DNA of 64,000 bases from Lentisphaeria bacterium (GTDB lineage: Bacteria > Verrucomicrobiota > Lentisphaeria > Victivallales > Victivallaceae). Below, piece by piece: positions 32,373 to 40,775 of this stretch. The position numbers and the translations under genes are program-made. Every line of letters begins with the position of its first letter. Positions within the stretch are counted from its first letter, which is position 1. The stretch lies in the NCBI GenBank assembly GCA_018265615.1, contig JABLYX010000003.1, positions 1-64,000 on the forward strand. Direction: 5' to 3'. The notes under the pieces are model-generated. The model ran no database searches. It was not told where the DNA came from and was given only the letters and a program-made list of their open reading frames with translations.

Positions 32373-33590
32373 TCATTTTGCGGCTTCGAAGAGGAGCCGC
32401 TTCTGCCAGCGGCGCGGTTTCACCGTGAGCTCGAAGATATTGGCCCGGTTGTCGATGAGGATCAGCTCCGGCTCCGCCGTCGAGGTGCGTACGAAGAGGC
32501 GGAAGTTGCGCCCGGTCATGCGGGGGCGGAGTTCTCCCGGCGCGCAGGTCGCCTGGGGCTCGACTTCGTTCGGCAGGCTGTAGAGACTGACCGCCTCCTT
32601 CTGTTGGATGCCGAGAAAAAGCTTGCGGTCCGCGAGCCGGCAGCAGCCGGTTCCGGTGACTTTGCCGTCGAGTGCGCGGAAGATTCCGCCCGCGTACAGA
32701 TACGCCTTGCCGGAGGGGTCGAGGAAGACCAGCACCGAAGCGTCGTCGGAGGCCGCGATCGCCCGGGATGGCTTGAAATCCTCCGGGATTTCGCGGCTCG
32801 AAAGCAGTTCCGGGACCGGGATCGCCGCGTTGTAGAGCTCCATGCGCCCGTTGCCGTAGACGACAAGCCTGCTTCCGTCCGGCGTCAGCAGCAGCTCCGG
32901 CTCCCGGACGAGCGTCCGGATCTGCCGCGCCGGAGCCTCGAAGGCTTCGTGCGGGATCATGAGGATGTTTTCGCTCTTTTCAAGGGTGACGAAGCTGCGC
33001 TCGGCATTGACCGCAAAGGAGCGGACCGGCTGCTCGAACGGCAGCGATTCGCTTTTGACGCTTCCGGTACGCAGATCGACCGCAACGAGGCGGTCGGGCT
33101 GATTGAACGCCTCCTGTGCGAGCTGCGGCGCGACAAAGAGCGTGCTGCCCGGAACGAACGCCGCCGCCGCCAGCTTGCGGTCCGCGACCGTGAAAGCGCG
33201 CACGAGTTTGCTGTTCAGCAGATTGAAGCAGAGCACCCGGGTTGCGTTCGGCCCCTCCTTTCCGCCGGTTCTTTCGAACAGCGCGAGCAGCGATTCATCC
33301 GGGGAGAGAAACGCATCCACGAGATCGGCTCCCCCGGTTACGCGCATCGGGTCGGGGGAGGGGCTCCAGTCATAGATGACCCCGTTTGCCGCGACGAGAG
33401 CGGCCAGCACGCCGGGCGGAGTGTTTTCGCGGTTGTTGACGTTCGGGTCGCGCAGCTCGAGCAGCCGGCCGGTCTCTTTCACGGCCGGTGGCGTTTCGAC
33501 GTCGTCGACACGGATCAGCGGAGCGTCGGCCCGCATGGAGAAAGCGGCGGAAAAGGCCGCTGCGAACAAAAAGAAGCGAAAGATCTTCAT
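32373..33590 (-). CDS. Secreted beta-propeller-like protein
   Basis: 405 residues. Signal peptide MKIFRFFLFAAAFSAAFSMRADA, then repeated strand-turn blocks of about 40-45 residues (for example DAFLSPDESLLALFERTG, LLLTPDGSRLVVYGNG, AIAASDDASVLVFLDPSG, each with an SPD/TPDG turn), as in WD40/YVTN-type propellers. Such proteins bind partners; no catalytic motif is seen. It is divergent from the histidine kinase gene and transcribed alone. Confidence 0.72.
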   Translation of the reverse strand: MKIFRFFLFAAAFSAAFSMRADAPLIRVDDVETPPAVKETGRLLELRDPNVNNRENTPPGVLAALVAANGVIYDWSPSPDPMRVTGGADLVDAFLSPDESLLALFERTGGKEGPNATRVLCFNLLNSKLVRAFTVADRKLAAAAFVPGSTLFVAPQLAQEAFNQPDRLVAVDLRTGSVKSESLPFEQPVRSFAVNAERSFVTLEKSENILMIPHEAFEAPARQIRTLVREPELLLTPDGSRLVVYGNGRMELYNAAIPVPELLSSREIPEDFKPSRAIAASDDASVLVFLDPSGKAYLYAGGIFRALDGKVTGTGCCRLADRKLFLGIQQKEAVSLYSLPNEVEPQATCAPGELRPRMTGRNFRLFVRTSTAEPELILIDNRANIFELTVKPRRWQKRLLFEAAK

Positions 33591-33632
33591 CGTTTCCTCA
33601 GGCTTATTTGAGATTCCGGCATAATATGCTAT

Positions 33633-33641
33633 TGTTATAAT
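33633..33641 (+). promoter_or_regulatory. Extended -10 promoter of the kinase operon
   Basis: TGTTATAAT (TG-N-TATAAT) with no good -35 box, 30 bases before the kinase ATG; AAAGGGGA is the ribosome site. Confidence 0.5.
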
Positions 33642-33670
33642 AGTATGACACCGAAAGGGGATGATTTCAA

Positions 33671-34864
33671 ATGGCGGTGAAGAAAAATTTCCTGGATCGC
33701 TTCAGCGAACGGTTGGAGGACATCGACTCCGGGAGCCGGCAGGCTTATATTCTGAGGCTGATGAAGGAGCGCGGTTTCCTCGAAACGGTATTCAATGCGG
33801 TCGAGGAGGGAATTCTCGTCATCGACCGTCATCTGCTGATCCGTTACCATAACCGTGCGGCGCGGGAGCTGCTGGCGCTGCCGGAGGACCTTTCAGAGGT
33901 GCGCGTCTCGCAGCTGCTGCAGGGGGTGGACTGGCTCCGCATCCTCGGCGCGGACGAGAGGGAGTGGGTGCGGGTGGCGCGGCAGGAACTGGAGATTCTT
34001 TACCCGGTGCGCCGCTTCATCCAGTTCTACCTTGTCCCGTACCCGGAGGACAACACGCTTGCCGCGGTGATTTTCCGCGATGTGACCGAGAGCCGCGCCC
34101 GTACCATGAGCGACATCGAGCAGGAGAAGGGCCAGGCGGTCTCGATGTTGGCCGCCGGGGTCGCGCACGAGATCGGCAACCCGCTGAACAGCCTCTATTT
34201 GAATTTGCAGATGCTCGACCGGTCGTTTGCCGGGAGCGGCGAAGATGAGCTCTCCCGGAGCGAGGCGGCGCAGATGGTCGAGGCGTGCAAATCCGAGGTC
34301 GAGCGGCTGGACAGCATCATCCACAGCTTCCTGACCGCGCTGCGCCCCGGCCGGCCGCAGTTCGTGCTGGTCGACGTGACCGTGCTGGTCACGGAGGTGC
34401 TGAACTTCATGCGTCCCGAGATCGAGGCGCGGCTGGTCGCGGTCGAGTGCGAGTGGGAGGAGCGTCCCCGGCCGGTCCAGGGCGATCCCGCTCAGCTCAA
34501 GCAGGTGTTCTACAATGTGATCCGCAACGCGGTGCAGGCGATGCCGAACGGCGGCCGCCTCCTGATTCGCACCTGGTCCGACTCCGACTGCCTCACGCTT
34601 GAGTTCGCGGATTCGGGAACGGGGATCACGGCCGATGAGCTCGGCAGCATGTTCAAGGCGTTCAATTCAAACCGTTCCGGGGGGAACGGAATCGGCATGA
34701 TGGTGATCGAACGGATCTGCCGTGAGCACGGCGCGGCGTTCGGGCTGCGGTCGATTCCGGGAAAGGGGACGGTTTTCGAGATCCGCTTTCCGTTTCCGGG
34801 GCAGAGGATCCGCATGCTTCCCCCCGTATCGGAACATCCGGGAGAAAGTGACGGCGGATTATGA
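33671..34864 (+). CDS. Soluble NtrB-like sensor histidine kinase
   Basis: 397 residues with no membrane segment. PAS domain (about 35-140; GILVIDRHLLIRYHN), HisKA with the phospho-accepting His166 in GVAHEIGNPLNSL, and a HATPase domain with N box VIRNAVQAMPNGG, G1 DSGTGI and G2 GGNGIGMMV. The H-box HEIGNPL is of the NtrB/AtoS class that works with sigma-54 activators. No response regulator gene is adjacent, so the kinase is an orphan in this window. It is first in an operon with an MBL hydrolase and a phosphoesterase fusion. A cytoplasmic signal is likely. Confidence 0.9.
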   Translation: MAVKKNFLDRFSERLEDIDSGSRQAYILRLMKERGFLETVFNAVEEGILVIDRHLLIRYHNRAARELLALPEDLSEVRVSQLLQGVDWLRILGADEREWVRVARQELEILYPVRRFIQFYLVPYPEDNTLAAVIFRDVTESRARTMSDIEQEKGQAVSMLAAGVAHEIGNPLNSLYLNLQMLDRSFAGSGEDELSRSEAAQMVEACKSEVERLDSIIHSFLTALRPGRPQFVLVDVTVLVTEVLNFMRPEIEARLVAVECEWEERPRPVQGDPAQLKQVFYNVIRNAVQAMPNGGRLLIRTWSDSDCLTLEFADSGTGITADELGSMFKAFNSNRSGGNGIGMMVIERICREHGAAFGLRSIPGKGTVFEIRFPFPGQRIRMLPPVSEHPGESDGGL

Positions 34865-35613
34865 AATTCATTACACTCGGGACCAGCCACGGGGATCCCA
34901 CCCTGACCCGGTTCAACACCTCGACGCTGCTGGAATTCGATAACGCTGCTTATCTGTTTGACGCGGGGGCGCCGGTCAACGCACTCCTGATCCGGCGCGG
35001 CGTGCCGTTTGCGAAGCTGCGGCATTTGTTTGTCACGCATATGCATGAGGATCACATCGGCGGGATTCCGGGGCTCGTGAAATCATTCGTCAAATATCCG
35101 GTTCCGGGGCAGCGGCTCGCAATCCACCTGCCGGAGCGGGAGGGGATCGAACCCGTGCTTTCGTTCATCCGGGCGACCCATCGCGGCTGGCCGGAGGGTA
35201 TGGTGACGTTCGACGCGGTGGCCCCGGGCGTCGTCTGCTCGGATGAGAATGTGCAGATTCGCGCATTCCCGACCCGGCACATGGAGAATGAGCAGCACAG
35301 GTTTCCGAGTTTCGGTTTCGTGATCGGGGCGGAGGGGAAGCGCGTGGTCTATACCGGCGACCTGAAGCATGACTTCAGCGATTTTCCGCGGAACGGGTTT
35401 GACGAAGAGGCGGACTGCATCTGCGAGTGCACGCACTTTCCGCTGGAGCGCGCCGTCGAGGTGCTCGGCGGCCTGCCGATCCGCTCTCTGGTCTGCACGC
35501 ATGTCGCGGATCGCTGGCACGGAGAGGAGGGGGAGGCGCTGTTTCGCCGCCTGACGGAAAAGCTGCCGTTTCCCGTATCACTCGCGCATGATGGAGACGA
35601 ATTCGTCTTTTAG
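34861..35613 (+). CDS. Metallo-beta-lactamase-fold hydrolase (RNase Z-like)
   Basis: 250 residues, starting in an ATGA overlap with the kinase stop. The zinc motif HMHEDHIGG (HxHxDH) is intact, with a second His in RHMEN, the Asp ligand in YTGDLKHD and a final THVADRWH. The order of motifs resembles RNase Z/ElaC and phosphodiesterase members; the flexible arm of RNase Z is not evident, so tRNA processing is not assured. It probably hydrolyses a phosphodiester. Confidence 0.85.
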   Translation: MKFITLGTSHGDPTLTRFNTSTLLEFDNAAYLFDAGAPVNALLIRRGVPFAKLRHLFVTHMHEDHIGGIPGLVKSFVKYPVPGQRLAIHLPEREGIEPVLSFIRATHRGWPEGMVTFDAVAPGVVCSDENVQIRAFPTRHMENEQHRFPSFGFVIGAEGKRVVYTGDLKHDFSDFPRNGFDEEADCICECTHFPLERAVEVLGGLPIRSLVCTHVADRWHGEEGEALFRRLTEKLPFPVSLAHDGDEFVF

Positions 35614-35635
35614 CAATGTAGCAAAGGAGGGGGCT

Positions 35636-37114
35636 ATGAAAATCGCGCTGTTGGCTGACCTGCATCTGCCTGATTCGGAGCGGACCGTCAAGGAGGAGGT
35701 GCTCGACTGGGCGCTGGCGACGGCAAAGCGTCTGCGCGCGGAACGGATCGTCGGGGCCGGCGACCTGATCGCCACGGGCTCCGCTGCCGCCGCGAAACGG
35801 CTGCGTTCGAAGCTCGCCGCGACGGGAATCCCCTGTCTCCTGACGCCGGGCAACGCGGAGATGCGTTCGCCGGTCGAACGCGCGAAGGTTGCGGAGCTCC
35901 TGGCGACTCCGGTGGAGGACGAAGGGCTTCTGCTGCTGGACACCTCCCGCGCGCGGCTCTCCGATGCGGCCCGTGCATTGCTGGAACGGCCCGTTCCCGC
36001 CGGCGTACTCGCGGTTACGCACTGCCCGCCCGACACCTGGCCGGAAGAGGACCGGAGGCTGCTTGAAAAGGCGCTCCGGTCGGGGCGCGTCCGGAAGCTC
36101 GTCGCGGGCCACTGGCATATCGACGGAAGTTTTGAACAGCTCGAGCTTGTGCGCGGGCTCGACCCGGACAAGGCGGCGGGCGGAGCTCCGGCCCTCGTGA
36201 TTTTCGACGGAGACGTGCGGGAGGATGTCGTGTTCGATTGCGCCGACCCGTGCTGCTGGCCGGTGGAGGAGCGCGAGGCGTTCCTCGGCAATCTCGGCTG
36301 TTCCGGCATGAAAGATCCTGCCGGCGTTCTCGAACGCGGGAACGCGGAGGGGATGAAAGTTTTCGAATTGCGCTTCACGGCCCCGGAGTTCCTGGCTGAT
36401 CCGGCATTGCTGCGCGCTCTCGGACAGTGGCGCGCAAACGGCGGCGAACAGCTTTCTTTGCATCTGCCGGATCTCGGCTGGCGGGATGGCGAAGTATGGG
36501 GCGAACCGGAGCTGAGGGCGGCGATGCGGATCGCGGTCGAGCTCGGATGCACGCGCGTGACGTGGCATGTGCCGCGCGTTGCGCTCAGGGAGTTCGAGGC
36601 GGCATGCGACGCCTTGCTGGAGGCCGCCGCCCTGCCGGCCCGCCGGCTGCTGGACGAAGGAATCGAGATTGGAATCGAAAACCTCCATATCGCGCAGGGG
36701 GAGAACGCCGAGTCGCGGGGGTTCGGTTGCACGCCCGATGAGTGCCGTGAATGGATCGAGCTTCTGCGCTGGCGGCTGGATTGCTGCTCGCGTGTCGGTT
36801 TCCACTTCGACCTCGGCCACGCGCGGAACAACGGAACGCTCGCGCACCGTTTCACGGTCAGCGACTGGTACGCGGAGTTGGGAGATGAGATCAACGGCCT
36901 CCACCTGCACCAGGTGACGGTGCGCCCCGACGGGAGCTTATGCAACCATATGCCGCTCACGGAACCGTTCGGGTCGCTGGTTTCGCTCGCGTCGCTGTTT
37001 CTCGCGTGGAAACGCGGAAGGGTGAATCCCTCGCCGATGTTTTTGGAAATCCGCGAAGGCGATCCGGTCGAGAGCATGGTGAAGTTGCGCCGGGCGCTGA
37101 GTACCGGAATGTAA
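35636..37114 (+). CDS. Fusion of a calcineurin-like phosphoesterase and a xylose-isomerase-like TIM barrel
   Basis: 492 residues from the ATG at 35636 (AGGAGG upstream). Residues 1-215 carry metallophosphoesterase motifs: LLADLHLPD (the D-x-H block), GAGDLI, TPGNAE (GNxE where GNHE is usual) and AGHWHID. Residues of about 235-492 are an AP-endonuclease-2/sugar-epimerase-type barrel with GIENLHI, FHFDLGHARNN and LHLHQ. Neither half is truncated. The pairing of a phosphatase with an isomerase fold in one chain suggests successive steps on one sugar-phosphate-like substrate; this is inference. Third gene of the kinase operon. Confidence 0.8.
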   Translation: MKIALLADLHLPDSERTVKEEVLDWALATAKRLRAERIVGAGDLIATGSAAAAKRLRSKLAATGIPCLLTPGNAEMRSPVERAKVAELLATPVEDEGLLLLDTSRARLSDAARALLERPVPAGVLAVTHCPPDTWPEEDRRLLEKALRSGRVRKLVAGHWHIDGSFEQLELVRGLDPDKAAGGAPALVIFDGDVREDVVFDCADPCCWPVEEREAFLGNLGCSGMKDPAGVLERGNAEGMKVFELRFTAPEFLADPALLRALGQWRANGGEQLSLHLPDLGWRDGEVWGEPELRAAMRIAVELGCTRVTWHVPRVALREFEAACDALLEAAALPARRLLDEGIEIGIENLHIAQGENAESRGFGCTPDECREWIELLRWRLDCCSRVGFHFDLGHARNNGTLAHRFTVSDWYAELGDEINGLHLHQVTVRPDGSLCNHMPLTEPFGSLVSLASLFLAWKRGRVNPSPMFLEIREGDPVESMVKLRRALSTGM

Positions 37115-37160
37115 ACGGCGAACCGGGCGGCGATGCCCGGTTCCCGGTGCTCAGCCGCTT

Positions 37161-37324
37161 AGAGCTTATCCCTGAATAAAGAATTGGCCTGATGCCGCGC
37201 CGGAATGCCAGTCGCGAAGCCTGATAAAATCGGTGATACTGGAGGTATCGGCGATTTTAACGGGCAAGCAGAATGGCGTTTCGCCGCAAATCAGGACGGT
37301 TTGGCTTATTCAGGGATAAGTTCT
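37161..37324. mobile_element. MITE-like 164-bp element with near-perfect terminal inverted repeats
   Basis: The left end, AGAGCTTATCCCTGAATAAAG, is complementary to the right end, CTTATTCAGGGATAAGTTCT (about 20 bp with a single substitution and one extra base). The interior holds no reading frame of note but has a small dyad, AAAATCGGTGATAC/GGTATCGGCGATTTT. The ends match the shorter elements at 29399-29465 and, less well, 6903-6953. No target duplication is evident. It lies between the phosphoesterase operon and the GntR operon. Confidence 0.75.
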
Positions 37325-37403
37325 TATAATAGACCGGTTATAGATCGATTTTGCCGCCGTTCCGTTTTTCTGCTGTTTTTGCCGCTCTTTTTCTATACCG
37401 CTA

Positions 37404-37432
37404 TTGCATTTCCCGGCCTGATTTCTCATAAT
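37404..37432 (+). promoter_or_regulatory. Promoter of the gntR-pseudopilin-beta-helix operon
   Basis: TTGCAT (37404-37409), 17-bp spacer, CATAAT (37427-37432), 36 bases before the ATG of the regulator. Confidence 0.65.
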
Positions 37433-37467
37433 TTAGTATAGAAGCCAGGCAATTTACGGGGGATGAA

Positions 37468-38655
37468 ATGAGCTGTCATACACGAGTGGAACGATTCACT
37501 TACCAGCGGGTGCGCGACACCATCGAGAATATGCTCACCTACGGGGAGCTTGCAATCGGCGACCGCCTGCCGCCGATCCGGGAATTGGCGGAGCGGTTCG
37601 GCTGCAATTACCACACGGTCCGGAAAGGGATGGAATCCCTCATCCGGGAGGAGTTCCTTGAAAGCCGGAGCGGTTCCGGCGTGTTCGTCCGGGGCGGCAG
37701 CCGCACCATCCCGACGGACCCCGCCGCGCCCGGAGCGGACTCCGCGCTGGCCGTGGTCTGTCATCCTCCGATGTCCCCCACGGACGTGCGTTTTATCGCC
37801 GCCCTGCATGAATCGGCGGAAAAGCGCGAATTCAACCTCGAGCTGCACACGGTGAGCTCCTTTGCCGGGCCGGAACGTATTTTCGACCGGATCGTCCTGC
37901 GGGGCTGCTCCGCTATTCTGCTGCCTCTGCTCCGTTCCGACGATCACATCGAAGAAATCGCCCGCTGCATCGGCAAGTATCCGGTTCCGTTTGTCGTCGG
38001 GACTTCCTATCCGGGGCTGGAGAGGTATTGCTATGAGTCGCATGAGGTTTTCGGCCTCTCCACCCAGCGGGCGGTGGAGATGGTTTTTCTCTATTTCCTG
38101 CGTCTCGGCTACGGCAATATCGCGCTGCTGCTCCCGGCGGAGCAGGCCGCGAGAACCGTATTGAACTATGTGACCGGTTATATGGAGCAGTGCAAGAAGC
38201 ATGACATCGCGATCCGGCTGGAACTGTGCGAGCAGCTCCCCGGCGCCGCCGACGCATTGCTGCGGAAATGGGAAAAGCAGCGCGGCGACATCGCGCTCAT
38301 CTGCTATGACGACGATATCGCGGTCCGGCTCATGGAAAGCGCGCGGCGTGCAGGCTGGGAGATTCCCGGCGAACTCGCCCTGACCGGATTGGGCGATACG
38401 CCGGTGGCGGCGGGGGCGATGCCGGCCCTGAGTTCGGTCACGTTCCCCTTCGATTACGTGACGGACGCCATCGTCGATTGTGCGCTCGCCCTGAAGTCGG
38501 GCGGCTCCGCCCAGTTGAAGCAGCCGGTTTATCAGGAGCTCGTCGTGCGGGAAAGCTGCGGCGGGCTCCGGCGCATCGGCCGGGAGGGGGTCGACAGGCT
38601 GCTGAAAGAGATCCGGTCCGCCATTCAGGAACAAACCGCAGAGGAGGATGTATGA
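37468..38655 (+). CDS. GntR-type regulator with LacI-like sugar-binding domain
   Basis: 395 residues. Winged helix of the GntR type (about residues 8-78; LPPIRELAERFGCNYHTVRKG) joined to a LacI/GalR-like periplasmic-binding domain (about 90-365; ending in LALTGLGDTPVA and AIVDCALAL). Such hybrids respond to sugars and are common beside glycan genes in Lentisphaerae and Verrucomicrobia. Strong ribosome site GGGGGATGAA. The pseudopilin gene overlaps its stop (ATGA) and the beta-helix gene follows, so it probably regulates its own operon. Confidence 0.9.
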   Translation: MSCHTRVERFTYQRVRDTIENMLTYGELAIGDRLPPIRELAERFGCNYHTVRKGMESLIREEFLESRSGSGVFVRGGSRTIPTDPAAPGADSALAVVCHPPMSPTDVRFIAALHESAEKREFNLELHTVSSFAGPERIFDRIVLRGCSAILLPLLRSDDHIEEIARCIGKYPVPFVVGTSYPGLERYCYESHEVFGLSTQRAVEMVFLYFLRLGYGNIALLLPAEQAARTVLNYVTGYMEQCKKHDIAIRLELCEQLPGAADALLRKWEKQRGDIALICYDDDIAVRLMESARRAGWEIPGELALTGLGDTPVAAGAMPALSSVTFPFDYVTDAIVDCALALKSGGSAQLKQPVYQELVVRESCGGLRRIGREGVDRLLKEIRSAIQEQTAEEDV

Positions 38656-39305
38656 CAAGACGTTTCACATTGATTGAACTTCTGATCGTGATTGCAATCA
38701 TCGCCATTCTCGCTTCGATGCTGCTCCCGGCGTTGAACCGGGCGCGGGACCGGGCCCGGACGGCCGGATGCCTCGGGCAGGTGCGTGAAGTGGGAACGGC
38801 GCTCATTCTGTACGCCGATTCCGGCCGCGGGTACTATCCACCCTACAATCTGGCCGGCAACACCGGCAACGGGCTGTGGTGGGCGAATCTGCTGGCCGAC
38901 AGCGGGCTTGTTGCGGTTCCGGCGTGGCGGGACAAGAACTACGGGTGCGTCAGGGCCGGGATCCTGCTCTGCCCGGCGATGCGCGGCGTCGCCTGGTACG
39001 GAGGAATAGGCCCCGCCGGCTCCGTGGCGAAGTACGGTGCCTCCGTGACGTTCTCCCGGGTGCGCCGGCCCGCCGAAACCGTTGTGCTCGGCGACACGCC
39101 GAGCCTGATCAACGCCGCGGGGGCGGAATCGGCGGAACTGAATCTTTATGCGCCGAATCCGCCCGACTATGTATATAATAACAGCCGGGTGATTGAGCGG
39201 CACGGCGGCAAGGCCGACGTCGGCTTTGCCGACGGCCATGCGGTCTCCGTCATCGACGCGGAATTGCGGCTCCGGCGACGGAGCTGGTTCAACAGTTGTT
39301 TCTGA
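38652..39305 (+). CDS. Pseudopilin-like protein with H-X9-DG motif
   Basis: 217 residues. Prepilin signal MTRRFTLIELLIVIAIIA with short basic leader, hydrophobic helix, variable globular domain and HGGKADVGFADGH (H-X9-DG) near the C-terminus. Start ATG overlaps the stop of the GntR-type gene. Close in build to the protein at 4056-4679, which likewise sits between a sugar regulator and a secreted protein. Function unknown; presumed substrate-specific envelope or secretion component. Confidence 0.9.
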   Translation: MTRRFTLIELLIVIAIIAILASMLLPALNRARDRARTAGCLGQVREVGTALILYADSGRGYYPPYNLAGNTGNGLWWANLLADSGLVAVPAWRDKNYGCVRAGILLCPAMRGVAWYGGIGPAGSVAKYGASVTFSRVRRPAETVVLGDTPSLINAAGAESAELNLYAPNPPDYVYNNSRVIERHGGKADVGFADGHAVSVIDAELRLRRRSWFNSCF

Positions 39306-39328
39306 ATCAAACACAGGAGGTTCGTTTT

Positions 39329-40762
39329 ATGATTCGCATTTCAATGATCCTGATTTTGTCGGCAATTGCCGGCATGGCGCACGGCACGGTGCTTGATGTG
39401 ATCTCCTTCGGGGCGAAAGGGGACGGGCGGAGCGACGATACCGCAGCGGTGCGCAGGGCGGCGGCGAAGGCTGTTCCCGGCGACACCATCCGTTTCTCAG
39501 GCGGAACCTTTTTTCTGACCGGCGATATTGAGATTTCCACCGGGAACATCGTGATCGACGAGGACGGGACGATCCTGTTCGACCACAAACCGGCGGCCGA
39601 GGGACGGCCGATGAACAAGCTTCTCCTGACCGGGAAGAATATTTCAGTCAGGGACCTGCGGATCACTTCGAATGCGAAGAGCCGCAGCGCCGTGCACGGC
39701 CTGATTTCCTGCCGCGATGCGGAGGATATTTTCATCGACAGGGTGGATATCTCGTTCTCCCCGTCGGTGGCGATCTGGACGATGAATTGCCGCAATGTCC
39801 GGATCACCAACAGCTTCATCCACCGGCAGTGGGCGGACGGCATTCATATTTCCCGCGAGACCCGCGGCGTCATCATCGCCGGCAATACCATCGACAACAA
39901 CGGCGACGACGGCATCGGGGTGGTCAGCTATCATGACAATGCCCCCTGGAACAAACTGCCGCGCAACGACTCCGTGGTGATCACGGGGAATGTGATTTCC
40001 AATACGCCCGCCCGTGGAATCTGCGCCTCCGGCGGCAACCTGCTGATCAGCGGGAACCGCATTTTCAATACCGGGAAGGCCGGCATCATCTGCACCCGGG
40101 AGGGATGGATTTCCGAGCAGACGCTTATCTCCTCCAATATCATCGGCAATACCGGGACCGCGGAGAAATACGGATTTGATTTTTACGACTCGCGGGGAAC
40201 CCGTTCCGGGATTCACGTTCAGACCAACAGCAATCTGGTGATTTCCGACAACATCATCTGTGGGGCGAAGAACGGCGGGGCCGGAATTACGCTCTCCGCA
40301 GTGGCGGATTCCGTGGTTCGCGGCAATAAGATCAGCGATTGCTCCCGCGGTGTGACCGTCGACAGTCCGAAGCACTATACGACGCCGGAGAAGAAGATGC
40401 CGGAGAGCATCATGAAGCAGATTTACGCCAATTATAAAGTGATCCCGGAGTTCGCCGGGTCGGATAACATTCTGATTTCCGGCAACTTCATCAAGCGGAT
40501 GGACCGGGACGGCATTTACGCGGCGGGCTGCCCCGAGCGGAAGATCACCGGGCTGGTTCTGGAAGGCAACGTTCTGTCCGACAACAATACCGGCAATCAC
40601 GACCATGTCCGCGACATCTGGGCCGACTGGCTGGAACGCTCGGTCATCCGGGACAATGTATCACTCGGAACGCAGTCGGAGAAAAAGCTCTCTCCGGTCC
40701 AGGGGATCGGAAAAGGGTGCGCCAGGACGCTCTTCCGGTTCGAGGCCGCGGAAATTCTGTGA
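39329..40762 (+). CDS. Secreted right-handed beta-helix protein (pectate-lyase-like fold)
   Basis: 477 residues from the ATG with AGGAGG eight bases upstream. Signal peptide MIRISMILILSAIAGMAHG, then DVISFGAKGDGRSDDTAA, the entry motif of pectate-lyase-3/GH28-type helices. Repeated rungs follow (VRITNSFIHRQ, GVIIAGNTIDNNGDDGI, VVITGNVISNTPARGI, LLISGNRIFNTGKAGI), about 22 residues each. This fold cleaves or binds acidic polysaccharides; no catalytic triad can be assigned. Last gene of the GntR operon. Confidence 0.88.
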   Translation: MIRISMILILSAIAGMAHGTVLDVISFGAKGDGRSDDTAAVRRAAAKAVPGDTIRFSGGTFFLTGDIEISTGNIVIDEDGTILFDHKPAAEGRPMNKLLLTGKNISVRDLRITSNAKSRSAVHGLISCRDAEDIFIDRVDISFSPSVAIWTMNCRNVRITNSFIHRQWADGIHISRETRGVIIAGNTIDNNGDDGIGVVSYHDNAPWNKLPRNDSVVITGNVISNTPARGICASGGNLLISGNRIFNTGKAGIICTREGWISEQTLISSNIIGNTGTAEKYGFDFYDSRGTRSGIHVQTNSNLVISDNIICGAKNGGAGITLSAVADSVVRGNKISDCSRGVTVDSPKHYTTPEKKMPESIMKQIYANYKVIPEFAGSDNILISGNFIKRMDRDGIYAAGCPERKITGLVLEGNVLSDNNTGNHDHVRDIWADWLERSVIRDNVSLGTQSEKKLSPVQGIGKGCARTLFRFEAAEIL

Positions 40763-40775
40763 CGCGGACGGCGTG

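Noticed and set aside
37161..37324. Complete insertion sequence
   Set aside because: Too short for a transposase, with no supported reading frame between the inverted repeats.
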